NCBI GenBank assembly: GCA_001599595.1
Contig: BCHH01000022.1
Span: 1 to 64,000 of the forward strand
Length of the DNA: 64,000 nt
From: Beverwykella pulmonaria
Taxonomy: Eukaryota > Ascomycota > Dothideomycetes > Pleosporales > Melanommataceae
Reading direction: 5' to 3'
Shown: one piece after another, positions 32,871-43,769 of the stretch
Position numbering within the stretch: position 1 is the stretch's first letter
Layout: each line of letters begins with the position of its first letter
Notes under the pieces: generated by a model
Seen by the model: only the letters and a program-made list of their open reading frames with translations
Told to the model about the DNA's origin: nothing
Database searches by the model: none
Made by a program: the position numbers and the translations under genes

Positions 32871-33481
32871 CTTATCTGATGGATGTGTAGTAGTTTCAAA
32901 GGTTTAGGTGATACATAAGTATATAAAATTGATAAGATGAAGTAGAGCTGCGTGGGCGGGATTATTAGGGAAGTAATTAAGAGGTGGCTGCCTGGAGATG
33001 CTGTACTTCGCTTAGTCAATCTACCGCAGAGAAGATCGATCTGCTGGTGAGGCAGAGGCAGCAGTTGGTATATAGGCAGTTTTTCTTGTAGGGGCAAGGG
33101 GATAGCGAACTTGCAGCCGAGGTTACTGAAAGTAAGAGAAATTTACTTTCTTCTAGTATACGTTTCTCATGCCCAGTATGCCAACTAAGCCTTTCACACC
33201 TCCTTCCTACAATGGCTAGCAACTCGCCTACTCGCAACGTCATAGCCGGAGACGCACAGCGAATAGCATTATATGATCGACAATGTCGCACCATTCGCCG
33301 CTCGACTAGTACGATGTAACCTTTCTTTAGAGTTCATTGGGAATGGGAGTGTGTTCCAGTTTACCCGCAGCAATGTATAGGATGTTCGCCCAGAAACCCG
33401 ATCTTTCGGCTTCCCGGGACGCCGAGCCGACTCCCTCACCAGTCTAAAAAGCCTTGCTGTGCCGCAGCCTTCAACATAGAC
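32871..33481. other. Shared upstream region of two divergent genes
   Basis: Lies between the F-box gene (minus) and the secreted-protein gene (plus). No coding frame or repeat is recognised. Confidence 0.5.
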
Positions 33482-34541
33482 ATGTTCGCACTCACATTTC
33501 GTCTAATCCTCTTCGCTCTCACTCCAGCAGCCATGGCCAACCCCTTCATCACACCCCCTTTCCTTACCGACATCCCCGAGCCCGTAATACTCGACCCACC
33601 ACCTGAACACCTGACCTCTGAAGGCGTCTACATTCCTCCTAGCATTAGGCCCCACGTCAAGGTTCTTGAGAACTCCCCTCTTTCCCACAGCCGCCAGCTC
33701 AACTTGTTTTATGACGCATTCAGGGTGAGGCGATGGACACTCCCGTCTTGGGGCTGGGTGGGCTTTCGCACGTACTATGGGCACAGCGAAGAGGAGTGGG
33801 AGACCTTTCGGAGGAAAGTCGTGGGGGCGTATTATGTGCTTAATTTTGATGAGAAGGAGAAGTTCAGGATTTTGTGGTTTGAAAATAGAGAGGGTTTGGA
33901 TGGGGCTGATGAGGGAAAGACGAGGGAGTAAGTTGCTTTTCTTTATGACCAGACCGTAATCTTTATTGGAAGCTGTTTCTAGGTTTTCTTTTCAGTTAAG
34001 ATTTCACTACTTTGTCTGACTTTTGTCAAGGGCATTCAAAGTCTGGTTCCTAGAGCACAGCAATCCCCCGCATATGAACTGTTATATACCCATCATCAAG
34101 AAAGAGTGGTCCGGCTACGAAACTGATGTTTGTCTCGTCGCCGATAAGGAGACCATAGATTCTGTTCTTGCCGACACTTCAGATACCCTCGATGAGACGG
34201 CCTTTCTCAAGCTGCTGGAGCGCGACTTCGACGAGAACCACATGCGGGAAAGTGCACCGAAACTAGTTGGCCGGTACAGTGGATCGTTCAAGATGTCGCC
34301 TGCTTACCTACCTTCTCTGAATGGCATTCTTAATGAAGATGACAGTTATGGACAACCTGGTAGTCCGTCAACTTGGTATTTAAGGACAGAGAAAACGCAA
34401 GATGGGGTGTTTCGTCGACAGAACAAGGTACTAGTTGACCTGAACTACGGGGCAGACCCAGTGAATTTGGGCGAGGATAGTAGTGATGAGGAAGAGGAGC
34501 AAAGTGACAGGGGTGCTAAAAATGAACGGGATGAATTGTAG
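33482..34541 (+). CDS. Predicted secreted protein, unknown family
   Basis: Exon 1 begins at ATG 33482 with the signal-like MFALTFRLILFALTPAAMA, followed by a proline-rich stretch (ITPPFLTDIPEPVILDPPPE). An intron runs from 33930 (ACGAGGGA/GTAAGT) to 34030 (TTTTGTCAAG/GGCATT) and restores TREAFKVWFLEHS. Exon 2 ends at 34541 with an acidic tail (EDSSDEEEEQSD). The total is about 317 residues. The central part has PSWGWVGFRTYYG and VCLVADKETIDSV. It resembles uncharacterised Pleosporales proteins that answer to no named domain. The stop codon lies 8 bp before a solo LTR, so its 3' UTR and poly(A) site must lie in the LTR. Confidence 0.7.
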
Positions 34542-34549
34542 TCAATTAC

Positions 34550-34694
34550 TGTAAGCAGAATGAGCGTATATGAAAATGTGCATTTTACGTGGGTATCTGT
34601 GATGTGTACAATGTACAGCATATATTTACATGTATAACGGACTTGATTAGTCAGTGGCGTATCCACGTAACTGGTATGGTGTCCTAAGCTTACA
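34550..34694 (-). mobile_element. Solo LTR, family A, TSD ATTAC
   Basis: A 145-bp element with ends TGTAAGCAGAATG... and ...GTCCTAAGCTTACA and perfect ATTAC duplications (34545-34549 and 34695-34699). On the minus strand it reads like the other family A copies (GACACCATACC, CCACTGACTAATCA). It sits between the preceding gene and the 3' end of the LysM gene. Confidence 0.9.
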
Positions 34695-34756
34695 ATTACT
34701 ATCTAGCGTACCTAGTAGTTCTCTGATGCTTTTCTGTCACCACACTTTCAATAACC

Positions 34757-36125
34757 CTAAATACCAACACAAACATAGTACCCCAGAAACAGACCTAGCA
34801 CAATTGTTAGCATTACAATCACCTCCATCGAACACTAAGAAACTTACTAGAGCAATCACTCTTCACAGCTGGATTCCAACTATAAAAGTCCTTCAACGCA
34901 ATCTTATACTTGGTCGCCAAATCGCCACACAAATCGCCACTCCCAACCAAATGATATTTCTTGCACTTGGAATTGATCCCCGATTGCACCGGGCTTGGTA
35001 CATTCGACGTCGCAGTCGGCCTGACACTCGTTGAAACCTTGGTCGGCGCAACGAATCCCACGACGCTTGTGCAGACGTAGTAGTCTAGCCACAAGTTATT
35101 CCATGTAGATGCGATGGCTGGGTTCCAAGATACGAGATTTGCTAGTGTGACGCCAGTGTACTTTTTAAGGAGGGTATTGCAAGATGTTGTGGCACTGACG
35201 AGATCTCAGCGATTGCAGTTCGGTGCTCGCCTGCCTGGGTTGGGCCCGGGGCAGCGGCGGCGCCGGAGATGGAACTAGTTGTAGGTTTAACCGTCGATTT
35301 AACGACAGTGGTTTTGGGGATATAACCTTCGATTTTAGTGCAAATGGCGTTGCCGATCCAGAGATTGTTGCATGTGGAGCCAATGGCGGGGTTCCAGGCG
35401 ACCAGATCAGAGAGTGTAAGACCGGGGTACTTTGATTGGTAGACGGAGCAAGTGTCTCCGTCTTGAATGATGTCCCAGTGGTTGCAGTTCGCTGCAACGC
35501 CGGATTGGGTTGGGGCGGGTGGGGTAACACCGGAGGATTTACTGGATGTGGGTACTATGGAGGTGGAGCTCAGCTTTTGGGTTGAGATGAGTGTTCTGGT
35601 TGGTGTTGGCTTTGAGGAAGAAGTAGGCTTTGGGGAAGTTGAAGGGAATGCTGAAGTTGGGTCTGGCTGGCCGAAGTTCTTCTCCAGGCAGTATTCGCTG
35701 CCGACTATGAGAGCATCGCAGTTTGTGGCTTGGGGATTCTGCTTATGTTAGTTGCTAGTGTAAGAAGACTGACTAACTATTATGAAACTTACATAAGCCT
35801 TAAATTGCTCGAGAGTGATGGTGGCGAAGTCGGCCAGGGACTGGCATGTGTCTCCTGTATATCTCGAGTTGGTAATTAACTTGCGGAGTATAGCTATGAC
35901 TGTGTAGCAGAAACTTACCTTGAATTGCCTCAATGGTGTAGGTACACTCGGCGATATAGCCTTGTCTCTCTGCAATTCACCATTAGTATCAAATTCAAAT
36001 GTCACCGGAATTTTATGACACAGTTGTAACATACTTATCAACGGAGCGTGCCTTCTCCCGCTATGCGTAAAAGCGACAGTGGTAGTAGCAAGTAGGACAA
36101 GTAGGGTTTTCTGACCGAACACCAT
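34757..36125 (-). pseudogene. LysM-domain secreted protein (four LysM modules), 3' half broken
   Basis: ATG 36125 gives MVFGQKTLLVLLATTTVAF, a signal peptide. Exons 36125-36035, 35969-35919, 35854-35793 and from 35738 carry LysM1 (CTYTIEAIQGDTCQSL... NPQATNC), a Ser/Thr/Pro linker, and LysM2 (CNHWDIIQDGDTC... WNPAIGSTC). LysM binds chitin oligomers; secreted multi-LysM proteins shield fungal walls or hide chitin from plants. After LysM2 one base is lost near 35210. LysM3 reads NCNR-stop-DLV, where LysM2 has Trp (TGG to TGA). LysM4 (KYHLVGSGDLCGDL... WNPAVKSDCS) and a spliced last exon ending LFLGYYVCVGI at TAG 34757 remain readable. As it stands the frame ends at 35142, leaving two intact modules. 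Confidence 0.8.
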
Positions 36126-36212
36126 GTTGACTGTTGTGAAGTGTAATTTGCTTTTCATGCTTCTTTTGGGGTTCTTTGCATGTTATATACATAATCAAGC
36201 AGGCCTAATAAG

Positions 36213-36416
36213 TGCCACGAGTAGAAGGCGGAAGTCAACTGTCTGATGGAAAGTGTGTATAAAGAGTGAGAAAGCCGTGAAGAGCTGACTACTCGCACGA
36301 CGACTATATATACCCATAAAGGGTGAGCTAGCCAGAATAGGACATGTGGTATGTCATGTGAGACACGTGACATATGTGATACACGTGACATAGTAGAACA
36401 CGTGATATACGTGACA
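36213..36416 (-). mobile_element. Solo LTR, family B, TSD ATAAG
   Basis: A 204-bp element with ends TGCCACGAG... and ...ATACGTGACA and perfect ATAAG duplications (36208-36212 and 36417-36421). Read on the minus strand it starts TGTCACGT, carries CACGTG palindromes, then TATATATA, as a retrotransposon promoter would. It lies 88 bp upstream of the LysM start and just before the chitinase-like relic. Confidence 0.85.
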
Positions 36417-36438
36417 ATAAGAGCCCTATAGCACTATT

Positions 36439-37203
36439 GGAAGCAACAAGGGCGTGGATGATTCCGGCCCTTCATCAATAGGCGCTGCCTGCACAGTAAC
36501 CGAATGCCAAACGATGGGAAACATGATCTGTCCAAGCGGCTACCTTTTCCAGACATATCTCGACGGGCCTGGTTACATTTTCGACCAAGGATCTATGAAG
36601 TGCCCAGACAAGAAACAAAAATCACTTTGCTGCCCGGCGGATCATAATCCTGACCGTAGCCAATGCGGCTGGAAGGGTTGCGGCTGGCCGTGTGAGAAAG
36701 GCGAGACCTACATTAAATCCGATTGGGTGGGAAGAATTAGAGACACGAAGACTAGAGTTGCAGGGAGCCAATTAGGAGTTCGAAGCTGACGGAGATAATT
36801 ACGGCTCAGCTTTCTTGAAATGGAGAATGAGCTTTAACGCTAGAGCAAGCGTTGAAGTTCTTGAAGAAGGGTTTGGTACCATCTGGCTCCGGCGTGGACA
36901 AGAATTAACACGCAAACACTGCCAAGCAGAAAAAGCCAAAGAAGCCACTCAAAGAAAAGCCGAAAAAGCAGACATCCGAGCATGTCTGGTAGGAAAAGAA
37001 AGCATGTCGAAGATTGGCTAGATAAAGATACAGTCAAACATGCGTGGAAACCAGACGCTGATCTCAAGACCAGTCCTTCGCAGAATTGGAGCGTGCTAGA
37101 ATTTGATGACGAGAAGTTGAGACCGGTACGCTGGACGGGAGCGTTGAGCTCTTCGCGTGAGATGAGAAACGATAATAGAGAGTGTACGATTATTTCTTGT
37201 TGA
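36439..37203 (+). pseudogene. Possible relic of the C-terminal part of a chitinase-like protein
   Basis: The open frame to 36789 has no own ATG start and reads VDDSGPSSIGAACTVTECQT, then MICPSGYLF, SLCCPADHNPDRSQCGWKGC and WPCEKGETYI. Paired CC and C-x-W-x-G spacing of this kind occurs in the cysteine-rich C-terminal segment of LysM-containing subgroup C GH18 chitinases, but no GH18 catalytic motif (DxxDxDxE) is present. Further frames (36815-37021 and 36982-37203, the latter with RKRKHVEDWLDKDTVKHAW) may be displaced continuations. The 5' part is lost just after the family B LTR. Beside a LysM gene, this may be half of a former chitinase-LysM locus; that link is inferred. Confidence 0.4.
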
Positions 37204-37567
37204 CGTAGTGTCACATTATAATAGAAATAGGTTTCATTTCAAAAGTCGGGTTGTCTCCTCTGCATTGCAATACGCACTTTTCAATGTGTGTTCTTACATG
37301 ATTGGAATGCTAAAGTAAACAGAGTCGTGATATATGCTTAGAAATGGGTTCATGATCAGACATCAGATTGGCATATTCGGTGCCAATTGCCTCTGCCCTC
37401 AAAAATGCTGCCTACGTAGAACAAGACGTTGAAATTCTGCGAATATTAGTATCAAAGTCCCACCAAATAATATAGGCATCGACAGATAATTGGCTTTACG
37501 GAAGCTTATTGGCATGTTGTGTATGCTTGAATTGAAGCGCTTTCTCCTAGTTTGATATCACTTTAGG
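37204..37567. other. Intergenic, nothing recognised
   Basis: Short AT-rich spacer before the 3' end of the NACHT gene. Confidence 0.5.
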
Positions 37568-40250
37568 TTAGGATTCACCTTTTGATCTTCGAAAAAATGA
37601 GAACCTCTTCTTTCGTAGCGATACGGTAGGTGTGAGAAGCACTTCAGCCTCGTGTCGAGGGAGGATATCGAAGACGTATGACGATAATATATCACGATCG
37701 GCACCACTATCCACACATCTTTGGATAATATTTTGAGCGTTTCCTGTCGAGTCGATCCCATTTTTGGCTTTAATGCGAAGGAAGTGCGCCCAGCATTTTT
37801 TGGAACGACGTGCCAAAGATGGGTCTTTGTCGAGTTTCTTCTGTATGTAAATGCCCAGATCTGCCTGAGCCGCCAAAGGCAATAGACTGTCCTTGCCATT
37901 CCAGGGCGTACCCCACGGCTCTATTTGAGGCTTAGTGTGCTTCTCCTCTTGTTTTCTGGTCTGAGCTGATATGAAGAGCGCTGCACGATCGAGAAGTTCC
38001 ACTGGTGAATCTTCAGTTACGACTTCTACTTCTCGAGCGTGAGTCAGTAATTGTTCGACTAGGTCTTTCAGTGGGCTATGCCTCTCGAGATGTTTCAATC
38101 TGATTTTCAATGTTTGAATTTCGGCAACGGTAGACTTGCATATGGCCAGATCCGCATTGAAACCCTCTCCTGTCCAGCTCCATAACATCCTCTGAATGTC
38201 TTCAGTTTTTAGAAAGTCTCTGACGGTTCGGTGTAAGAAGTCGACACGGTATCGGAAAGGTAAATCCTGTGGTTTCTCTTCTGAAAGTTCGAGAAGGCAC
38301 TTGCACCGCCCCATCAGCCGTCTTTCCATCTGTAATTTTCGCCTTTGCAGAGTCGCATTGTCAAGGGGCTGCAAGTCATCTCCCGTAGCATAATTCGCGT
38401 CGTCTTCCTCTAGGTCAATGAGCCAATGGTTGAAGACGGTCAACGTCTGGCATGCCGCAAGGGTGACTTGGAATGTTTTTGCGGTCTGAATCCTGTAAAT
38501 CGGCGGCAGTGATGTGAATATGTGCATGAAAAAGTCGTGCAAGTCAGACGGAAACCCTCGTAAGCGTAGTTGGAGATACTTGATGCTGTCGCAATTTTCG
38601 AGGCCTTCTATTAGTGACCGCACTACGAGGTAAACCCAGAGAAAGACGCCTTGCGCCTTCTGAATGATCTCTTCAATGAGATCATTACACCGGGTATCTT
38701 GATACTGCATTTCCCGAAAATCTGGCCTCGACTCGAGCTGATCTTTGACGAATTTGCGGAAGTCCGATGCTGTAAGATCTTGGATGTACACTTTGGGGGT
38801 TGTCCCATTCCCAAAAGCTATCTCGAAAATATTCCAAGGACGGCTGGAAAGACATACTTTGATATTGGAAGACCGCAGCGATTGGACTAACGTAATCAAT
38901 GATGATTGATCGCCCTCGTACTCATCCAGGCCATCAATAAAGAAACAAAACGCCATGGCTGTGCTATGCTCCCGCAATTTTGCAATGGTCGAAATCAATT
39001 CTTGAAAAGTCCATGGAGACACCTCAAGTCCAGCATGATCAATGCTGCACTCCTGCCAACGAGTCGGGCTCAAATTCGGTATCAGGCTCGGACACTTCGC
39101 GCAAATGTCATAAAGAAGAGAGCGAAGAAGCCCCTCTTGCGATTTTTGCATATCAGTACCAGCAATCCAGAAGAAATAACTTGCATGGACCAACATCCTT
39201 CTACCGGCCCATATCTTCAGATGCTCTGAGGTATCAGGATTGTGTACCAGAAACTTCATCAACGTGCTTTTCCCAGATCCCGGCTTACCGCTGATCCAGT
39301 AAATAGTGTCTTCGGACTCAAGCCACTTGGCAAACTCGGTTTGGTATATCCATTGGAAGGTTTCTGGATGCGCCTCTACAATCTTGGACTGCCTGACCTT
39401 CATTGTCCGGAATTGAAGTGTACGCAGGTAGTTCATGGTAAGGGCCATATCACGGTGATTTACCGCGATTTCAGATAGCCTCTCGGCTGGCCATTTGTTG
39501 TCAGACAGGTTGGTTGTCTGTTTCTCCAACCATCTATCTACTTTGCTGTCATATGGCACTCCCGTTTGCTGCAGTTCTTTTTTGAAGTCGTTGACCAGCT
39601 GGTGAATCATAGCTTCTAGATTATCTTGTAACACTACTATCTTGCCTCCCAAAGAGGTACCAAGTTGGTCGTTTGCTCTTCTCAATGCTTGCAACGAGAC
39701 ATGAGTCGATAGAGGCGGTGCATGGTTAAATTTATAGCTAACATGTAGTCAGAGGACGTTCATCTCAGGCACAAGTCAAGGTACATGGTTACCTGGGAAC
39801 TTGTTGGGCGAGGTGTAATATCAACGAGCTCTTGTACGACTCCAGTCGTTTACACATTGCATCGATGTCACCTTTCTTCCAAATTGTCAAGAGGGAAACA
39901 CGAAAATTCTCCCATTTCCGATTGCTCCCTTTGCTCTTTGCTTGAAGACTCCGAAGAGCTTTAAGAAGCTCGTTGCCCGTAGCCTTACAGTTGCGCGCAA
40001 GGTCCAGAAGTGCAGTATCCTCGGGATATGGTAGACCAGTATGGGAGCCTATACGAAGAGGTGGTGCCTCGAGCTGGTCACATATTCTCTGGAGATGGTT
40101 TGTGATGTTTTTCAATTCTTCGTGGTCAGAAGTGCTGCCTGACACGGACCGAGAGACCTCTAAGGTTAAGTGGAAAAGCTTTGAACCAAAGTCAACGAAC
40201 TGGACAACGTTGCCGACTACACCTAGGGCTGTAAAAGGCTCGAGGGCCAT
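37568..40250 (-). CDS. NACHT-domain STAND NTPase (NLR-like protein)
   Basis: Exons 40250-39793 and 39737-37568 give 875 residues. The N-terminal domain begins MALEPFTALGVVGNVVQFVD FGSKLF, the common start of fungal NACHT proteins with an alpha-helical N-terminal signalling domain. The NACHT core follows. The P-loop is WISGKPGSGKSTLMKFL (about 301-317) and Walker B is FFIDGLDEYEG (about 418-427). Sensor-like CLSSRPWNIFE and a winged-helix-like region ending FLHRTVRDFL come after. These proteins are implicated in non-self recognition and regulated cell death. The C-terminus (about 690-875) has no ankyrin, WD40 or TPR repeats, so a recognisable ligand-sensing repeat domain is absent. All key residues are intact. 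A family A solo LTR lies 318 bp upstream of the start codon. Confidence 0.85.
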
Positions 40251-41757
40251 GATGACGGGGCTACGAAGACTCGGCGCAGTTTCGTTATCAGGTAGGCGAG
40301 GCTGAAGCTTATAGTGGGGTTATACGGTGCCTGAAACCGCGCTACGAATATGCGCCAAGTCTGGAGACAGTAAGGAAAGCCAATACCGCAAAATCTGGCA
40401 CAAGTGAGGTACCCTAGGCCCAATGAGGGAAGCTGGTCCTCCAATCAGATAGCTGCTTGTGGGCCCGTTTAATGCTTTGTAATCACGGGGAATCAACATG
40501 TACCGCACTGTGGCTGTCGTCCTGCGTTAAATATAGTTATCACAGGGGACTATGAATTATCTGTAAGTTGTAAGCCGAGGACACCATAATGTCACGTGGA
40601 TATGCCACTGACTAATCAGTCCGTCACATATATATATCAGCTGTACATACATCACATACAATACACATCTTGACACCTCTTCCTCCATCCTCCAGCTTAC
40701 ATAAGTTCCTGGGGCCGTGTATTACTGTCGCCACTAATATACTGGTCACTAACACGCTGCAGTTGCCTTTAAGGACTTCCTAAACAGTCAGTGCTTTAAA
40801 GCGTTCAAGCTCTATTAAATCATATGTCGTCAACTATCTAACAGTAATTCCCTTGCTGTATGTAGAATACATGTAGAGCTCTCTTTTACAAGCTTAAATA
40901 GAAAATTAGGACTGCACTTTAGCTAGATTTAAGAAGGTACATCGGGAATTTGGTTAAATTTTCCAAACCATGTACTAACTATGGTTAACCACCGGTTACC
41001 AGACAAACCATACAAATCGTACAAACCATGTACTGTACCCTCCGAACGACAAGCTTGACAAGTAGCCACGCATAGATACTACTCTTGCGTGTGATTACCT
41101 ACTTGGTGTGTTTGGTGTTCGTTTACTGTATATAATTACTGCACTATTCCAATATCATATTATCTCTACCATTTCTATTCTTGTCGTAGTTATGTCCTCC
41201 TTTTCACAGTTCTTCTAATTTAGCTACGCAGAAATCTAACAGCTACCCCTCTGCTTTAACTTAAAGGAGTAAGTACGTAATCAAGATCAACTTCGCTTCC
41301 CATGTAAGCTATCTTTTGCGGGCCAGCTAATGTCACGGAAATAGGCTGCGCAACGTATATTTTTCAAAATCTGTTTTGTTGAATCTCAAAGAAGCCTGTC
41401 TGCGTCTCCGGTGTCGAGGGTGTTGTAGCATTCCTAGAAGCGCCTGTGCTGCGCAATAAGGGATGCACAAGGGTGGAAATGCTCATGGTTCGCGAGGGCG
41501 TAGTTTACGCATAACTTCGGATCGAACAATCCAGCAATAGTAAGCTTACGCTCTGTAGTAATCGCAGAGAGATTCATTGCGGAGAGTGTGTCTTAGGTAT
41601 GTACAATGGAAAACCGGGATGCACAAAGAGGTGGTGATTAAATTGCCAATGATTCAAGCCACTTATTAATTACCCCCACCTAGTAAAGAACAAACGGAGA
41701 TCCTTCAGACCTCGGGATATAAATACTTCAAATTATATGACTGCCCTCTTTCCATTC
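40251..41757. other. 1.5 kb stretch with a solo LTR, no gene
   Basis: Apart from the LTR at 40569-40701 the sequence is AT-rich. 40702-41757 shows no repeat or coding frame that I can support. It marks the step from repeat-rich to compact gene space. Confidence 0.5.
40569..40701 (+). mobile_element. Solo LTR, family A, TSD TAAGT
   Basis: A 133-bp element starts TGTAAGCCGAGGACACC and ends CCTCCAGCTTACA, with perfect TAAGT duplications at 40564-40568 and 40702-40706. It is the least altered copy in the window and a good family reference. Confidence 0.92.
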
Positions 41758-42309
41758 TTATCCCTCAACGCCACCTTCCGCCGGCGCCCCCTTCAAGTCC
41801 TTCACCACGCGATCCGCAAATCCCTCAATCTCTTCCCAATTCCTCAAGTCTCCAAACTGCAAGCCACCCAGCAATCCACACGCCAATTTGATACACCCTG
41901 GTGTATCCTCCTTGTTGACCTGGCCGCTGAACAACGCATGCAATTTGACCTTGCCTCCTAACGCGCCTTGCACTTGCTTTTCCATTTTCTTCTCTTCCAT
42001 CTTCGCCCAGCGATTCCTGACCAGTGCCGGCATCGATGCCGGGGCACCGACCGAGAATGCAAACAGCGGCTTCGCCATGAGCGCTTCCTTGTTAGCAGTA
42101 CAGAAGGCCGAGGCTTCAGGAAGCCACTGCATCCCGTGAATGGCGGAGCCCAGCACGACGGCTGTGTAATGGTCCAGCTGCGATGCGTCGAAGTCTTTGA
42201 TGTTGTGGACTTCGGTGGGTGGGAGTTGCTCGGCGATGTGCGACGAGATGTGTTCGGCGATAGAGGCAGTGGTGCCTTTGCCGGTGCTGTAGAGCACTAG
42301 AATGGGCAT
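41758..42309 (-). CDS. Flavodoxin-domain protein
   Basis: A single exon of 183 residues from ATG 42309. The FMN phosphate loop is at the N-terminus (LVLYSTGKGTTASIAEHI, residues 4-21; T/S-x-T-G-x-T type). AVVLGSAIHGMQWLPEASAF follows, then a flavin-side loop FAFSVGAPAS. The pattern is that of the Flavodoxin_5 group, related to bacterial HemG. It is likely an FMN-dependent electron carrier or oxidoreductase in the cytosol. The length is normal and no break is seen. It is the first gene of the conserved block. Confidence 0.8.
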   Translation of the reverse strand: MPILVLYSTGKGTTASIAEHISSHIAEQLPPTEVHNIKDFDASQLDHYTAVVLGSAIHGMQWLPEASAFCTANKEALMAKPLFAFSVGAPASMPALVRNRWAKMEEKKMEKQVQGALGGKVKLHALFSGQVNKEDTPGCIKLACGLLGGLQFGDLRNWEEIEGFADRVVKDLKGAPAEGGVEG

Positions 42310-43098
42310 TGTGCGTTTGGTGTGATGTTTGAAATTGGAACGGTGTTAAAATTCCTGTTGAGCAACGTAATACGGGTTCTCGATGAGATGTTTGAATTGC
42401 AATTCTAAGCTCGAACAAGTCAATCGCTGCCCGAGAATATATGCGCGTAAAAGCCTGGCAAGTATTGGTGGCCTGATGTGGAATGAGAGTCTGGGGTTCA
42501 GGAACACCAGTTCGGCCACGCGATGTGGTGCCACCGCAAACAGTGTTCCTGTACTGGCCAATAGCAAGATCTCATGATATCTGGGGGGAATCGAGTGATA
42601 GCAAGACTCCACTGGGGTAAAGCCGTGGTAGCGGAAGTAAGCGAACACTTCATAAGATAGTGTCACGTGGTCTGCAGACTTGCTACAGAGCCCCGGCTAG
42701 AGTGATATTCTAGAGGGAAAGCATACTCTTGACTAGGAGAATTGGCAAAGGCCAAATTGGCAGTCTTCCCTCGGACAGTTAACATTCGTCTAGACTTCGC
42801 TATCACTGAAAATAAGATGCGATGGCGATCAAAAAGCTACGAAGCAGATGCACAGCGGCTTGCTTCTTTGACATATGAAGTTGGAATCAGATGAGGATAT
42901 CCGCACTAGATCCAGAAACTATGCGGCCTGTATTCGTTCATGAAGGAGTCGGAAAACTACATGGCCTATGACTTGTCAAATGTTGTCTCGGAACGGAGCA
43001 GGACAACGGTCCAAACATACGACCAAAGCCAGATAGCCACGCTGTCTCTCAATCCAGCGCAACCCAGTTCTCTATCCCAATCCTCGGCATGCAGTGCG
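42310..43098. other. Intergenic, nothing recognised
   Basis: Short open frames here begin with non-ATG codons or are shadows of the small Arg-rich gene. Confidence 0.5.
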
Positions 43099-43455
43099 CT
43101 AATACCCCACCCGCCTTACGCTCCTTCTCTCCTCCACAACATCGCCTGCAAAACTGCCTCGGCTTCCCCTCAGTACGTCACGTTCCCTCACCACACTCAC
43201 ACTCCGCCTCCTCGCGCCCATGGGCTCTTCATAGTACATGATCTCTCTCGGCCTGCTCTCTCTGTACTCAATGACTCGGCCAGGATCTCTTAGACTGGTG
43301 GAACTGCGGCGGTGGTGGTATGAGGATGTGGAGCCGCGGGGTAGACGCACGACGTTGGGATCGTGGGGGTGGGCGGAGTAGTGGGAGACGTGCCGAGGCG
43401 GGTCGAGGACGCCGCGGGAGCGATCAACGGTGGGCGTAGAGGTGAAGAGACACAT
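43099..43455 (-). CDS. Small arginine-rich hypothetical protein
   Basis: ATG 43455 to stop 43099, 118 residues, starting MCLFTSTPTVDRSRGVLDPP. It is very rich in Arg, Ser, His and Tyr, with repeated short motifs (SRG/RGS, YHHRRSS, RRSVSVV, ERRSVRR). It has no signal peptide, membrane segment or known domain. Basic, low-complexity proteins of this kind occur next to conserved genes in many Pleosporales, and the RRxS motifs could be phosphosites. The long open frame in GC-rich DNA could also be fortuitous. Confidence 0.5.
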   Translation of the reverse strand: MCLFTSTPTVDRSRGVLDPPRHVSHYSAHPHDPNVVRLPRGSTSSYHHRRSSTSLRDPGRVIEYRESRPREIMYYEEPMGARRRSVSVVRERDVLRGSRGSFAGDVVEERRSVRRVGY

Positions 43456-43769
43456 TGCGCCTGTAAAGGATGCAGCGTGTTGGAAATTTGCAATGGCAGG
43501 CGAACACGCAGGACAGATTTGGAGGTGATCTTCAGGGGGGTTTATAGAGACATAAAAAAGAAGGATAAATAAAATGCGCGGGAGGAACAAGATATGGCGC
43601 GCTGGAGTGGGTGCAAGAACCTAGCATTGAGCGCGATGACGTAGGCCAAGCCTTGTCCGGAGAAGAGGTCCGCAAATGGGGCCAAACGCAAGGCCGGTTG
43701 TATTCGTGTTGGTACAGACATGCACAATATAATACAGATGTACTACAGAAACGTACCAATTTTCTCCTG

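Noticed and set aside
35165..35530. 121-codon minus frame inside the LysM gene
   Set aside because: It is a shifted frame of the LysM exon. The LysM motifs CNHWDIIQDGDTC and WNPAIGSTC lie in another frame.
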